A stretch of 64,000 nucleotides of DNA, from the NCBI RefSeq assembly GCF_030163795.1, contig NZ_JASJOF010000005.1, positions 124,001-188,000 of the forward strand, given 5' to 3'. Positions 54,969-63,238 of the stretch are shown in pieces (within the stretch, counting starts at the first letter, position 1; each line of letters begins with the position of its first letter). The notes under the pieces are model-generated. The model made no database searches and was not told where the DNA came from. It worked only from the letters and a program-made list of their open reading frames with translations. This DNA is from Roseicyclus marinus (GTDB lineage: Bacteria > Pseudomonadota > Alphaproteobacteria > Rhodobacterales > Rhodobacteraceae). The translations under genes and the position numbers were made by a program.

Positions 54969-54986
54969 CTGTCACGAATAGGTCAT
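54969..54986 (+). promoter_or_regulatory. Possible Pho box upstream of phoX
   Basis: CTGTCAC (54969-54975) and AGGTCAT (54980-54986) begin 11 bp apart, like the PhoB consensus of two CTGTCAT units with a four-base gap. The second unit is a weaker match. The site lies about 150 bases before the phoX start. It fits the pst-pho operon in this window. Confidence 0.45.
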
Positions 54987-55135
54987 TGCGGTTTTCGGCG
55001 GGTTTTACCCCTTCCGCCGATAGGTTTTCACAATCCCTGTGGACAAGCCGCCCGTTGCCACAAAACCGTTACGCGTTCCGCCTAACCCCGGCGCGCAAGC
55101 AACGACTTGCCAGTCCAAGCCAGGGAATGCACCAC

Positions 55136-57061
55136 ATGAAAGATATCGATACCAAGCACCTGTCCGCCGACGAGTGGGACGAGCTGAATTTTCCCCGTCC
55201 CGAGGTTCAGGATTTCGACCGCGTGGTCGAGCGCGCGATTTCGCGCCGCGGGTTCCTCGGTGGCGTTCTCGCCTTTGGTTCGGGTGCCGCCGTCATGGGC
55301 ACCGGCCTGTTGAAAGGCACCACCGCGATGGCGCAGCCCGCCTCGCGGTTCCCCTTCATGCCGATCGCGGCGCAGACCGACAACACCATCCACGTCCCCG
55401 AAGGCTACAGCTGGGACATCCTCGTGCGCTGGGGCGATCCGCTGTTCCCGGATGCCGCGGATGCGTGGAACCCGCAGACCGGCGTTTCGGTCGAGATGTC
55501 CGATCGGGTCTTTGGGGAAAACACCGACGGGATGGAGCTGTTCAACATCGATGGCCGCGAGATCATCGTGATCAACAGCGAATACACCAACCGCGAGGTC
55601 AACCTGCCCCATGCCACCGATGGCGTGCCGACGGGTCTCGATGACGTGCGCATCCTCCAGAACTTCCAGGGCGTCAGCGTCATGGAGATCGCCGAAGGGC
55701 CGGATGGCTGGGCCGTCGTCGTAGACAGCCCCTACAACCGCCGCATCCACCACAATACGCCGATGACCTTCTCGGGTCCCGCCGCCGGTCACGGCCTGCT
55801 CAAGACCGAGGCCGATCCGACCGGCATGGCCTCGCTCGGCACGTTCAACAACTGCGGCTCGGGCCGGACGCCTTGGGGCACCTACCTGACCTGCGAGGAA
55901 AACTTCAACGGCTACTTCGGCGCCAACGGCGATCTGCCCGGCGGCATGACCGGCGACGGCTTCCGCCGCTACGGCATCGGGGCCGATGGCTGGGGCTACG
56001 ATTACCACAAGTGGGACGCCCGTTTCGACGTGACGGCCAACCCCAACGAGCCGCACCGCGCGGGCTATATCGTGGAAATCGACCCCGCGAACCCCGACAG
56101 CACGCCGGTCAAGCACACCGCACTCGGCCGCTTGAAGCATGAGAACGCCGCCTATGGCATCGCCGCCGATGGCCGCGTCGCGGTCTACATGGGCGACGAC
56201 GAGCGGGGCGAGTTCATGTACCGCTGGCTCAGCCGTGACGTCTACGTGCCGGGCGAAGACACCTCGACCCTGCTGGTCGAAGGCGAATTGTCCGTCGCCG
56301 TGTTCGAGGATGACATGACCGGCCGCTGGGTTCCGCTGACCCCCGCCACCACCGGCATGGATGCGGCCCATATCGCCGTCTTCACCCGCATGGCGGCAAG
56401 CCGCGTGGGGGCGACGACGATGGACCGCCCCGAATGGATCGCGGTGCATCCCAATGCCGCCGAGGCCTATTGCTGCCTCACCAACAACTCGCGGCGCGGC
56501 GCGCTGACCGATGCGGGCACCGTGCGCACCAATGCGGGCGGCGACCCGATGACGGTCAACGCGGTCAACCCGCGCGAGACGAACAACTACGGCCAGATCG
56601 TGCGCTGGCGGCCCATGGGCGGGGATCACGCCGCCGAGGGCTTCACCTGGGATCTCTACGTCATGGCGGGCAACCCGACCGTGGCCGAAGGCCCGAATGC
56701 CGGCACGGCCAACATCAACGCGGGCAACCTGTTCAACTCGCCCGACGGGATGGTGATCGACAGCACCGGCCTGATCTGGATCCAGACCGACGGCGATGAC
56801 AGCAACGAGGGCGAATTCGCCGGCATGGGCAACAACCAGATGCTGGCGGGCGACCCGGTGACGGGACGCATCGAGCGCTTCCTGACCGGCCCGAACGGCT
56901 GCGAAGTGACCGGCCTGTGCTGGTCGTCCGACCGCCGCACCATGTTCGTGGGCATCCAGCACCCCGGCGACAACGGCGGCAACTGGCCCGATTTCGGCGA
57001 CAGCCTTGCACGCTCGGCGGTGATCGCGGTCAAGCGCACGGATGGCGGGCTGGTCGGCTAA
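55136..57061 (+). CDS. phoX: PhoX-family alkaline phosphatase (DUF839), Tat-exported
   Basis: A 641-residue protein. The Tat signal is unusual in starting about 35 residues in: ISRRGFLGGVLAFGSG is preceded by a charged leader, as is normal for PhoX. The mature part has DUF839 β-propeller motifs such as GTYLTCEENFNGYFG and RPEWIAVHPNAAEAY. PhoX hydrolyses phosphate monoesters using calcium and iron, giving phosphate to the Pst system. ATG 55136 has GGGA nine bases upstream; ATG 55127 is an alternative. Some DUF839 proteins are not phosphatases, so activity is probable rather than certain. Confidence 0.85.
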   Translation: MKDIDTKHLSADEWDELNFPRPEVQDFDRVVERAISRRGFLGGVLAFGSGAAVMGTGLLKGTTAMAQPASRFPFMPIAAQTDNTIHVPEGYSWDILVRWGDPLFPDAADAWNPQTGVSVEMSDRVFGENTDGMELFNIDGREIIVINSEYTNREVNLPHATDGVPTGLDDVRILQNFQGVSVMEIAEGPDGWAVVVDSPYNRRIHHNTPMTFSGPAAGHGLLKTEADPTGMASLGTFNNCGSGRTPWGTYLTCEENFNGYFGANGDLPGGMTGDGFRRYGIGADGWGYDYHKWDARFDVTANPNEPHRAGYIVEIDPANPDSTPVKHTALGRLKHENAAYGIAADGRVAVYMGDDERGEFMYRWLSRDVYVPGEDTSTLLVEGELSVAVFEDDMTGRWVPLTPATTGMDAAHIAVFTRMAASRVGATTMDRPEWIAVHPNAAEAYCCLTNNSRRGALTDAGTVRTNAGGDPMTVNAVNPRETNNYGQIVRWRPMGGDHAAEGFTWDLYVMAGNPTVAEGPNAGTANINAGNLFNSPDGMVIDSTGLIWIQTDGDDSNEGEFAGMGNNQMLAGDPVTGRIERFLTGPNGCEVTGLCWSSDRRTMFVGIQHPGDNGGNWPDFGDSLARSAVIAVKRTDGGLVG

Positions 57062-57084
57062 GACCAACCACTCCTGCAAGTCAG

Positions 57085-57119
57085 ACCGCCCCCGGAGCGA
57101 TCCGGGGGCGGTTGTGTTT
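57085..57119 (+). terminator. Intrinsic terminator after phoX
   Basis: ACCGCCCCCGGA (57085-57096) and TCCGGGGGCGGT (57101-57112) form a perfect 12-bp stem with loop GCGA, followed by TGTGTTT. Confidence 0.85.
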
Positions 57120-57226
57120 GGTCGGTGAAAACAAGGCGGGGGATGGCTGCTTCGAGTCCATTTCCACCGATGCTGCTGGCTGCATGAATGTCAGCTAACG
57201 GATCGGTGTCCAAAGCTCTCCAGCGG

Positions 57227-57574
57227 TCATTCCGTGTGCGCTTTGCGGCTATCGGATGGGGCCTGCGCACGGTCGAACATGCCGTAGTCCCGAATGACGC
57301 TGGCGATGCGAAGACGGTAGTTATCAAACACGCCTCTGCGCCCCTTCGCCTGTGCCCCCCGGTGGGCGCTTAGGTTGCGCCAACGTGCGATGGCTGCTTC
57401 ATCTTCGAAGAATGATAGGGACAGTATTTTACGAGGGTCGGTCAGGCTCTGGAACCGTTCAACCGAGATAAAGCCCTCCATCCTGTCCAGGATCGGACGC
57501 ATTTCAGCGGCGATATCAAGGTATTCGTCCTTGCGCCCATCTGCCGGTTCGACCTCGAAGATAACCGCAATCAT
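57227..57574 (-). CDS. Antibiotic biosynthesis monooxygenase (ABM)-domain protein
   Basis: A 115-residue dimeric α/β-barrel protein. It starts MIAVIFEVEPADGRKDEYLD and contains GFISVERFQS and LSFFEDEAAIARWR, typical of the ABM superfamily. Members oxidise or remove reactive aromatic or haem compounds without cofactors, or have no known role. Its start overlaps the NIPSNAP gene stop by ATGA. The pair is divergent from an ArsR-type regulator. The DNA is less GC-rich than the flanks. Confidence 0.83.
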   Translation of the reverse strand: MIAVIFEVEPADGRKDEYLDIAAEMRPILDRMEGFISVERFQSLTDPRKILSLSFFEDEAAIARWRNLSAHRGAQAKGRRGVFDNYRLRIASVIRDYGMFDRAQAPSDSRKAHTE

Positions 57575-57900
57575 GTTGTGGTTCCGGGGTCGCGGGGCGC
57601 GGATGCGAGCTTCAGGAATGTCCTGTCTTCGCGGAGCAGGAACTTCTCTTTTTGGGCAAACTCATAGTTTTCGCGCCCCAGCGGGTCCGCCGCCAATCGC
57701 AAGCGATACGTTTCATATTCGGCCAAGCTCGCGACATTGTAGATGCCATAGGCCAAGGTCGATGAGCCTTCGTGCGGGGCAAAATAGCCGATCAGATCAG
57801 CCCCGCAGCGCGGGATCGCCTGTCCCCAGTTGCGGGAATACTCCTCAAACTGGGCTCTTTTGGTGGGGTCGATGTGGTAGCGGATGATACAGGTTAGCAT
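57571..57900 (-). CDS. NIPSNAP-family protein
   Basis: A 109-residue protein of the dimeric α/β-barrel class, NIPSNAP type: MLTCIIRYHIDP, FEEYSRNWGQAI and YETYRLRLAADPLGRENYEF. The function of bacterial NIPSNAPs is unclear; they often accompany ABM-type genes. ATG 57900 follows AAGGAGG by seven bases. It is the first gene of a two-gene operon with the ABM protein, read away from the ArsR-type gene. Confidence 0.85.
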   Translation of the reverse strand: MLTCIIRYHIDPTKRAQFEEYSRNWGQAIPRCGADLIGYFAPHEGSSTLAYGIYNVASLAEYETYRLRLAADPLGRENYEFAQKEKFLLREDRTFLKLASAPRDPGTTT

Positions 57901-57941
57901 TGTCGCCTCCTTCAAGATCGTCTTTCCGCCAAGCTAAACGA

Positions 57942-57975
57942 TTGCATGGAGCAAATGCTTCGACTAGGGTCGAAG
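57942..57975 (+). promoter_or_regulatory. Promoter and palindromic operator in the NIPSNAP/ArsR divergent gap
   Basis: CTTCGAC-TAGG-GTCGAAG (57958-57975) is a perfect 7-bp inverted repeat ending one base before the ArsR-type ATG. TTGCAT (57942-57947) and TAGGGT (57965-57970) with a 17-base spacer could be -35 and -10 elements, placing the start at the ATG. Autoregulation and control of the divergent operon are likely. Confidence 0.55.
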
Positions 57976-57976
57976 T

Positions 57977-58666
57977 ATGAAAGAGGGTCCAGATATTGCT
58001 CATACCGCCGCCTTGATCGGTGACCCGGCTCGCGCCAACATGCTGACCGCACTGATGAGTGGTAAGGCCTTGACCGTGAGCGAGTTGGCGGAAGAGGCCG
58101 GCGTCACGATCCAGACGGCCAGTTCGCACCTGTCGAAGCTTGAAGCAGGCGGGCTGTTACGCCCCCGTAAGCAGGGTCGGCACAAGTATTTCTCCCTCGC
58201 CAATGATGACGTTGCGCACGTTCTCGAAGGACTTATGGGTCTCGCGGCCGGAGCCGGACATTTGCGAAAACGCACTGGTCCAAAAGACGCCGAACTGCGC
58301 GAGGCGAGGGTCTGCTACAACCATTTGGCAGGGGACATGGGCACTCAGATGTTCGACAGCCTGATGGCACAGGGGCATATCGTCCTTGAGGACGAAGACC
58401 TGAAACTGACCGCCTCGGGCGTAGCGTTCGCGGCAGATTTCGAGATCGACCTTGGCGCTTTGCAAAAGGCGCGCGCGCCCCTTTGCCGCGAATGTCTAGA
58501 CTGGAGCGAGCGCAGATCGCACCTTGCAGGAAGCCTTGGGAGGGCGTTGCTCACCCGCTTCGAAGAGCTGGCTTGGGCAAAGCGGGATCAGAAAACCCGT
58601 GTCGTATCGTTCTCGCATACTGGGGCCAAAGCCTTTCATAGGATGTTTCCAAAAGACCTCGCGTGA
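57977..58666 (+). CDS. ArsR-type helix-turn-helix regulator with extended C-terminus
   Basis: A 229-residue protein. The N-terminal winged helix (about 10-90) has GDPARANMLTALMSG and TIQTASSHLSKLEAGGLL. The C-terminal 140 residues include RVCYNHLAGDMG and CRECLDWSERRSHLAG, with cysteines that may sense an oxidant, metal or electrophile. Longer ArsR-like regulators of this kind occur beside ABM or NIPSNAP genes. It is divergent from that pair and has a palindrome at its own start. The DNA is less GC-rich than the flanks. Confidence 0.87.
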   Translation: MKEGPDIAHTAALIGDPARANMLTALMSGKALTVSELAEEAGVTIQTASSHLSKLEAGGLLRPRKQGRHKYFSLANDDVAHVLEGLMGLAAGAGHLRKRTGPKDAELREARVCYNHLAGDMGTQMFDSLMAQGHIVLEDEDLKLTASGVAFAADFEIDLGALQKARAPLCRECLDWSERRSHLAGSLGRALLTRFEELAWAKRDQKTRVVSFSHTGAKAFHRMFPKDLA

Positions 58667-58852
58667 TGAAACCTGACATTGGCGTTCACGCAGCGAAAGC
58701 CCGCTTCGTCCCGCCTAACAGCCACCCCGCGCGACAGGCCTGTATCCTTTGCTGCCGATCATGACACGGCGGTCATCTCCAAGCCAAACACCCCACGCCC
58801 CCGCCCGCACCTGAACCACTCGCCAGCCCCCGCAACCGTCACCCACCCCCCA

Positions 58853-58886
58853 ACGAAAACGGGCGCGTCCGTTTCCGAACGCGCCC
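58853..58886 (-). terminator. Intrinsic terminator after pnp
   Basis: On the minus strand GGGCGCGT (58886-58879) pairs with ACGCGCCC (58868-58861) and is followed by GTTTTCG. It lies 31 bases after the pnp stop. Confidence 0.85.
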
Positions 58887-58917
58887 GCCTGTCATCTGGC
58901 AAGTCAAAGGTGGCGGA

Positions 58918-61056
58918 TTACTCCGTTGCTTCCTCGGGCTGCTTTTCCAGCTCCTTGCCGGTTTCCTGATCGACCATCTTCATCGCAAGGCGCACCTTGC
59001 CGCGGTCGTCGAAGCCCAGAAGCTTGACCCAGACTTCCTGACCTTCCTTCAGCACGTCCGAAGGATGGTTCAGGCGGCGGTTCTCGATCTGGGACACGTG
59101 GACCAGACCATCACGCTTGCCGAAGAAGTTCACGAAGGCGCCGAAATCGACGATCTTCACGACCTTGCCCTTGTAGACGCCGCCAACCTCGGGCTCGGCC
59201 ACGATCGAATAGATCATGTCGTACGCCTTCTGGATCGAGTCCGCATTGGGGCTCGCGATCTTGATAACGCCATCGTCGTTGATGTCGACCTTGGCACCCG
59301 ACAGTTCGACGATCTCGCGGATCACCTTGCCGCCCGAGCCGATCACTTCACGGATCTTGTCGGTCGGGATCTGCATCGTCTCGATGCGCGGGGCGTGGAT
59401 CGAAAACTCGCCCGGTGCCGTCATCGCCTTGGCCATCTCGCCCAGGATGTGCATCCGGCCCGCCTTGGCCTGTGCCAGCGCGGTCTTCATGATCTCGGAC
59501 GTGATGCCCGCGACCTTGATGTCCATCTGCAGCGACGTGATGCCCTTCTCGGTGCCCGCGACCTTGAAATCCATGTCGCCGAGGTGATCCTCGTCGCCCA
59601 GGATGTCGGTCAGGATGCCGTAGGACCCGTCATCTTCCAGCACGAGGCCCATGGCTACGCCTGCGACCGGTGCCTTGAGCGGAACGCCCGCATCCATCAT
59701 CGACAGCGACCCGCCGCAGACGGATGCCATGGAGGAGGAGCCGTTCGATTCCGTGATCTCGGACACAAGCCGGATCGTGTAGGGGAAATCGGTCGGGGCG
59801 GGCAGAACGGCCTGCAGCGCGCGCCATGCCAGTTTCCCGTGACCGATCTCGCGGCGGCCCGGCGAACCCACGCGGCCCACCTCGCCCACCGAATAGGGGG
59901 GGAAGTTGTAGTGCAGCATGAAGTTCTGCTTGAACGTGCCATGCAGCGCGTCGATGAACTGCTCGTCATCGCCGGTGCCGAGCGTGGTCACGACCAGCGC
60001 CTGCGTCTCGCCGCGCGTGAACAGCGCGGAACCATGGGTGCGGGGCAGAACGGAGGTCTGGCAGTCGATTGCGCGGACCGCATCCAGCGCGCGGCCATCG
60101 ATCCGGCGGCCGTTCTTGACCACGTCCGAGCGCAGAACCATCGATTCCAGCTTCTTCAGCGCGGAGCCGAGGTTCCCGTCTTCCAGCTGCTCTTCGGTCA
60201 GCGTGGCCTTGATCGCATCCTTTGCGGCGGCGACGGCGGCAACGCGTTCCTGCTTGTCGGTGATGGCATAGGCCGCGCGCATCTGCGCCTCGCCTGCCGC
60301 CTTCACCACTTCATAGAGCGCCGAGTAATCCGGGGGCGTGAAGTCGAAGGGTTCCTTGGCGGCGTCTTCTGCCAGATCGATGATCAGGTCGATGACCGGC
60401 TGGATCTGCTCATGTGCGAAGGTCACGGCGCCCAGCATCTCTTCCTCGGTCAGCTCGTAGGCCTCGGACTCGACCATCATCACCGCCGACTTGGTGCCTG
60501 CGACCACAAGGTCCAGACGCTGATCGGGGTTATTGCGCAGGTCCTGCATGTCGTCGACGGTCGGGTTCAGGATGTATTCGCCATCCTCGAAGCCCACGCG
60601 GCAGCCCGCGATCGGCCCCATGAAGGGTGCGCCCGACAGCGTCAGCGCGGCCGAGGCCGCGATCATCGCAACGATATCGGGATCATTGACCAGATCGTGC
60701 GACAGCACGGTGCACATCACCAGCACTTCGTTCTTGAAGCCCGGCACAAACAGCGGACGGATCGGACGGTCGATCAGGCGCGCGGTCAGCGTTTCCTTTT
60801 CGGTCGGACGCGCCTCGCGCTTGAAGAAGCCGCCGGGCACCTTGCCTGCGGCATAGTATTTTTCCTGGTAGTGAACCGTGAGCGGAAAGAAATCCTGCCC
60901 CGGCTTCGCTTCCTTGGCGAAGGTCACGTTCGCCATGACGCTGGTTTCGCCCAGCGTGGCGATGACGGTGCCATCGGCCTGGCGGGCGACACGCCCCGTT
61001 TCCAGCGTGAGCGTCTCTTCGCCCCACTGCATCGACTTCTTGGTGATATTGAACAT
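58918..61056 (-). CDS. pnp: Polyribonucleotide nucleotidyltransferase (PNPase)
   Basis: A 712-residue 3'-5' phosphorolytic exoribonuclease. Two RNase PH-like domains (about 10-225 and 310-545) are joined by a helical domain; a KH domain ([13 protein letters not shown]) and an S1 domain ([20 protein letters not shown]) close the C-terminus. The active-site stretch [20 protein letters not shown] is intact. It degrades mRNA and participates in sRNA turnover. It follows rpsO on the same strand, the usual order, with a terminator of rpsO between. Confidence 0.98.
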   Translation of the reverse strand: MFNITKKSMQWGEETLTLETGRVARQADGTVIATLGETSVMANVTFAKEAKPGQDFFPLTVHYQEKYYAAGKVPGGFFKREARPTEKETLTARLIDRPIRPLFVPGFKNEVLVMCTVLSHDLVNDPDIVAMIAASAALTLSGAPFMGPIAGCRVGFEDGEYILNPTVDDMQDLRNNPDQRLDLVVAGTKSAVMMVESEAYELTEEEMLGAVTFAHEQIQPVIDLIIDLAEDAAKEPFDFTPPDYSALYEVVKAAGEAQMRAAYAITDKQERVAAVAAAKDAIKATLTEEQLEDGNLGSALKKLESMVLRSDVVKNGRRIDGRALDAVRAIDCQTSVLPRTHGSALFTRGETQALVVTTLGTGDDEQFIDALHGTFKQNFMLHYNFPPYSVGEVGRVGSPGRREIGHGKLAWRALQAVLPAPTDFPYTIRLVSEITESNGSSSMASVCGGSLSMMDAGVPLKAPVAGVAMGLVLEDDGSYGILTDILGDEDHLGDMDFKVAGTEKGITSLQMDIKVAGITSEIMKTALAQAKAGRMHILGEMAKAMTAPGEFSIHAPRIETMQIPTDKIREVIGSGGKVIREIVELSGAKVDINDDGVIKIASPNADSIQKAYDMIYSIVAEPEVGGVYKGKVVKIVDFGAFVNFFGKRDGLVHVSQIENRRLNHPSDVLKEGQEVWVKLLGFDDRGKVRLAMKMVDQETGKELEKQPEEATE

Positions 61057-61275
61057 CTATCGTTTCCTATCGGGGAGCACTCCCAGGCCCCTTGCCCGGG
61101 TCTCCCATGTCTATGGCGGCCCCATTGCCGCCGACCCCTGTCCTTCGCACAACGCCGGGGTCGGAGCGTCACGTCTCAGATGGGCGCGCCATAGCCCAGT
61201 TTCGCCCACAAAGAAAGGGGCATCCTCCCGCAGGGCGCGCTGCAGCGGGGGCTGGCCTGTCTATAGGGCAGACAT

Positions 61276-61300
61276 GAAAACGCCCCGCCAGGGCGGGGCG
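61276..61300 (-). terminator. Intrinsic terminator after rpsO
   Basis: CGCCCCGC (61300-61293 on the minus strand) and GCGGGGCG (61288-61281) pair around CCTG and are followed by TTTTC. It separates rpsO from pnp, so pnp needs read-through or its own promoter in the 220 bases before its start. Confidence 0.87.
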
Positions 61301-61326
61301 CGATCTTGTGCCACGGGGGCTTTGCC

Positions 61327-61596
61327 TCAGCGGCGGATGCCGAGGCGGCCGATCAGGTCGGTGTAACGGCCTTCATCCTTGGCCTTGAGGTAATCCAGAA
61401 GCTTGCGGCGCTGGGCCACCATCATCAGAAGGCCACGACGCGAGTGGTTGTCCTTCTTGTGGCTCTTGAAGTGCTCGGTCAGCGTGGAAATGCGGCTGGT
61501 CAGGATCGCAACCTGAACCTCGGGCGAACCGGTGTCGCCGGGCTTGGTCGCGAATTCGGTCATCAGACGCTGCTTTTCTTCGGGCGTAATCGACAT
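61327..61596 (-). CDS. rpsO: 30S ribosomal protein S15
   Basis: An 89-residue basic protein that binds 16S rRNA at an early assembly step. [30 protein letters not shown] and [16 protein letters not shown]-type motifs identify it (quoted in part: [17 protein letters not shown]). The start follows AAAGGAGACCCCG. The order rpsO-pnp is conserved. The truB gene often found upstream of rpsO is missing here, replaced by an unrelated divergent RTX gene. Confidence 0.98.
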   Translation of the reverse strand: MSITPEEKQRLMTEFATKPGDTGSPEVQVAILTSRISTLTEHFKSHKKDNHSRRGLLMMVAQRRKLLDYLKAKDEGRYTDLIGRLGIRR

Positions 61597-62002
61597 CGGG
61601 GTCTCCTTTCAAAAGGGTGATGGCACAAGCCGGGATGTCGTCCAGCAGGGCCCATGGAGGTATCGCGCACCATCATGGCGCGGATGCGGGCGTATAGGCT
61701 GCATGTGGCCCCTTGGAAAGGGGGTTGGCGGCCAAGACGCGAAAACCGGCCGCTTTCGCGCCACGGCCCTGCCCTTCGACGTGACTTTCCCGCCCGGATC
61801 GCGGAAATTTCAGTCCCGTTAACACATCGGGCCGCATTTTGTGGCATGGCAAAGGCACATTTCGCGCGGCTCGGCACCCGAATCGGCTGGCCGCGCCTCT
61901 CCTGTCCGATGTTGCCGGGCGGGTCCGGTTCGTCAGAAGGCGACCCCTGCGGCGCAGAAGCGCGGGATTTCCACGACGACCCTGTACGAGTGAGGACGCG
62001 CG
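61597..62002. other. rpsO-RTX divergent intergenic region
   Basis: About 400 bases between the rpsO start and the RTX gene start. Short open frames exist on both strands but lack motifs and ribosome sites, so I call no gene. It should hold the rpsO promoter (minus strand) and the RTX promoter (plus strand). I saw no clear repeat or riboswitch. Confidence 0.5.
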
Positions 62003-63226
62003 ATGTTGGCGGCTGGCGGGCTTCTGATACTGATGGCGATGGGATACGCCGTAAGCGGCATGGTCGCGGATGGCGACGATGGGGCCGCGGCGCAGGATAC
62101 GGCGGGTGCCGCCGATCCGGATGCCCCCGAACTCTCCGACGGTACGGCGATCACCGGCAATTCCGATCTTCTCACCCTGCTGTTCGAAGACGAGGACGAC
62201 ACACCCGCTGACACTCCTCAAGAGGACGGGGGCGACCTCACCCCGCAGCAGGTCGATGTCGACAGCGGCGAAACCTCGCCCCCCGCAACCATGGGCGACG
62301 ATGCCGCCTCAAACGGCGGCGGCCTGCTGATCGAGGGGACGGAGGGGAACGACACCCTGACCGGAACCGATGGCGACGACACGCTCGACGGCTACGCGGG
62401 CGACGACCTCCTCGACGGCGGTACAGGCGACGATCTCTTGCGCGGACGCGAGGGGATGGACAGCCTTTTGGGCGGCGGCGGCAATGATGCGATCACCGGC
62501 GGCCCCGGCGATGACCGGATCGAAGGCGGGACCGACACCGACATGCTTGTCGGCAACGAAGGCAATGACACGATCCTCGGCGGTGCCGGCGCCGACGAGG
62601 CCTATGGCGAAGACGGAGACGACCTGATCGACGGCGGCACCGGCACCGATTTCCTCGTGGGAGGCGACGGGCACGACACGATCACGGGCGGCACCGACGA
62701 CGACCTGCTCTTCGGCAATGACGGCGACGACAGCCTGTCCGGCGAAGATGGCGACGATTACCTTCAGGGCGGTTTCGGGGCGGATACTCTGTCGGGCGGG
62801 GCGGGCAACGACCGGCTCGACGGCACCTTCGCCGCGGGCGATTCCCTCTTTGGTCCCGTCGACGAGGATCAGGGCGACATCCTTGACGGTGGCGATGGCG
62901 ACGACACGATCGTCGTCGGCGCGGGCGATCTGGCGACCGGCGGAGCGGGGGCCGACCTCTTTGCAACCGGCAGCTTCATCCAAGCCGCCGAACTGGCCGG
63001 TACGGTGACGGATTTCGACGCCGCTCAGGACGTGATCGAGGTCATGTTCGACCCCGCCTTGACGCCCGATCCCGTCATCACGGTGCAGGATTTCCCTGAT
63101 GGCAGCGGGGCGCATATCCTGTTCAACGGCGACATCATCCTCAGCGTCAGCGGCGCACAGGGTCTCGACCCCGCCCTGATCCAGTTGCGCAGCGTCACCC
63201 TCGACGCCGTGGCCGAAACCGCCTGA
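62003..63226 (+). CDS. Acidic RTX calcium-binding repeat protein
   Basis: A 407-residue protein. An N-terminal hydrophobic segment (about 3-20) precedes a very acidic linker (about 22-105, rich in Asp, Glu, Thr, Pro), then about 18 glycine-rich nonapeptides (about 108-290, for example GTEGNDTLTGTDGDDTLDG) that bind calcium in a β-roll. A C-terminal domain (about 310-407) resembles type I secretion-linked tails (TVTDFDAAQDVIEVMFDP). It could be surface-anchored or secreted. GAGG lies eight bases before the ATG. No enzyme domain is seen; function is unknown. Confidence 0.85.
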   Translation: MLAAGGLLILMAMGYAVSGMVADGDDGAAAQDTAGAADPDAPELSDGTAITGNSDLLTLLFEDEDDTPADTPQEDGGDLTPQQVDVDSGETSPPATMGDDAASNGGGLLIEGTEGNDTLTGTDGDDTLDGYAGDDLLDGGTGDDLLRGREGMDSLLGGGGNDAITGGPGDDRIEGGTDTDMLVGNEGNDTILGGAGADEAYGEDGDDLIDGGTGTDFLVGGDGHDTITGGTDDDLLFGNDGDDSLSGEDGDDYLQGGFGADTLSGGAGNDRLDGTFAAGDSLFGPVDEDQGDILDGGDGDDTIVVGAGDLATGGAGADLFATGSFIQAAELAGTVTDFDAAQDVIEVMFDPALTPDPVITVQDFPDGSGAHILFNGDIILSVSGAQGLDPALIQLRSVTLDAVAETA

Positions 63227-63238
63227 CCCGACCGCGCC

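Noticed and set aside
54948-55047. CCCTGTGGACAAG repeated at 54948-54960 and 55035-55047, resembling DnaA boxes
   Set aside because: TTGTCCACA differs from the DnaA consensus, only two copies exist, and there is no AT-rich unwinding region or origin gene. Probably chance or a minor regulatory repeat.
55082-57079. A 665-residue minus-strand open frame across phoX
   Set aside because: Antisense of a clear PhoX protein with Tat signal and DUF839 motifs. No ribosome site and no family features.
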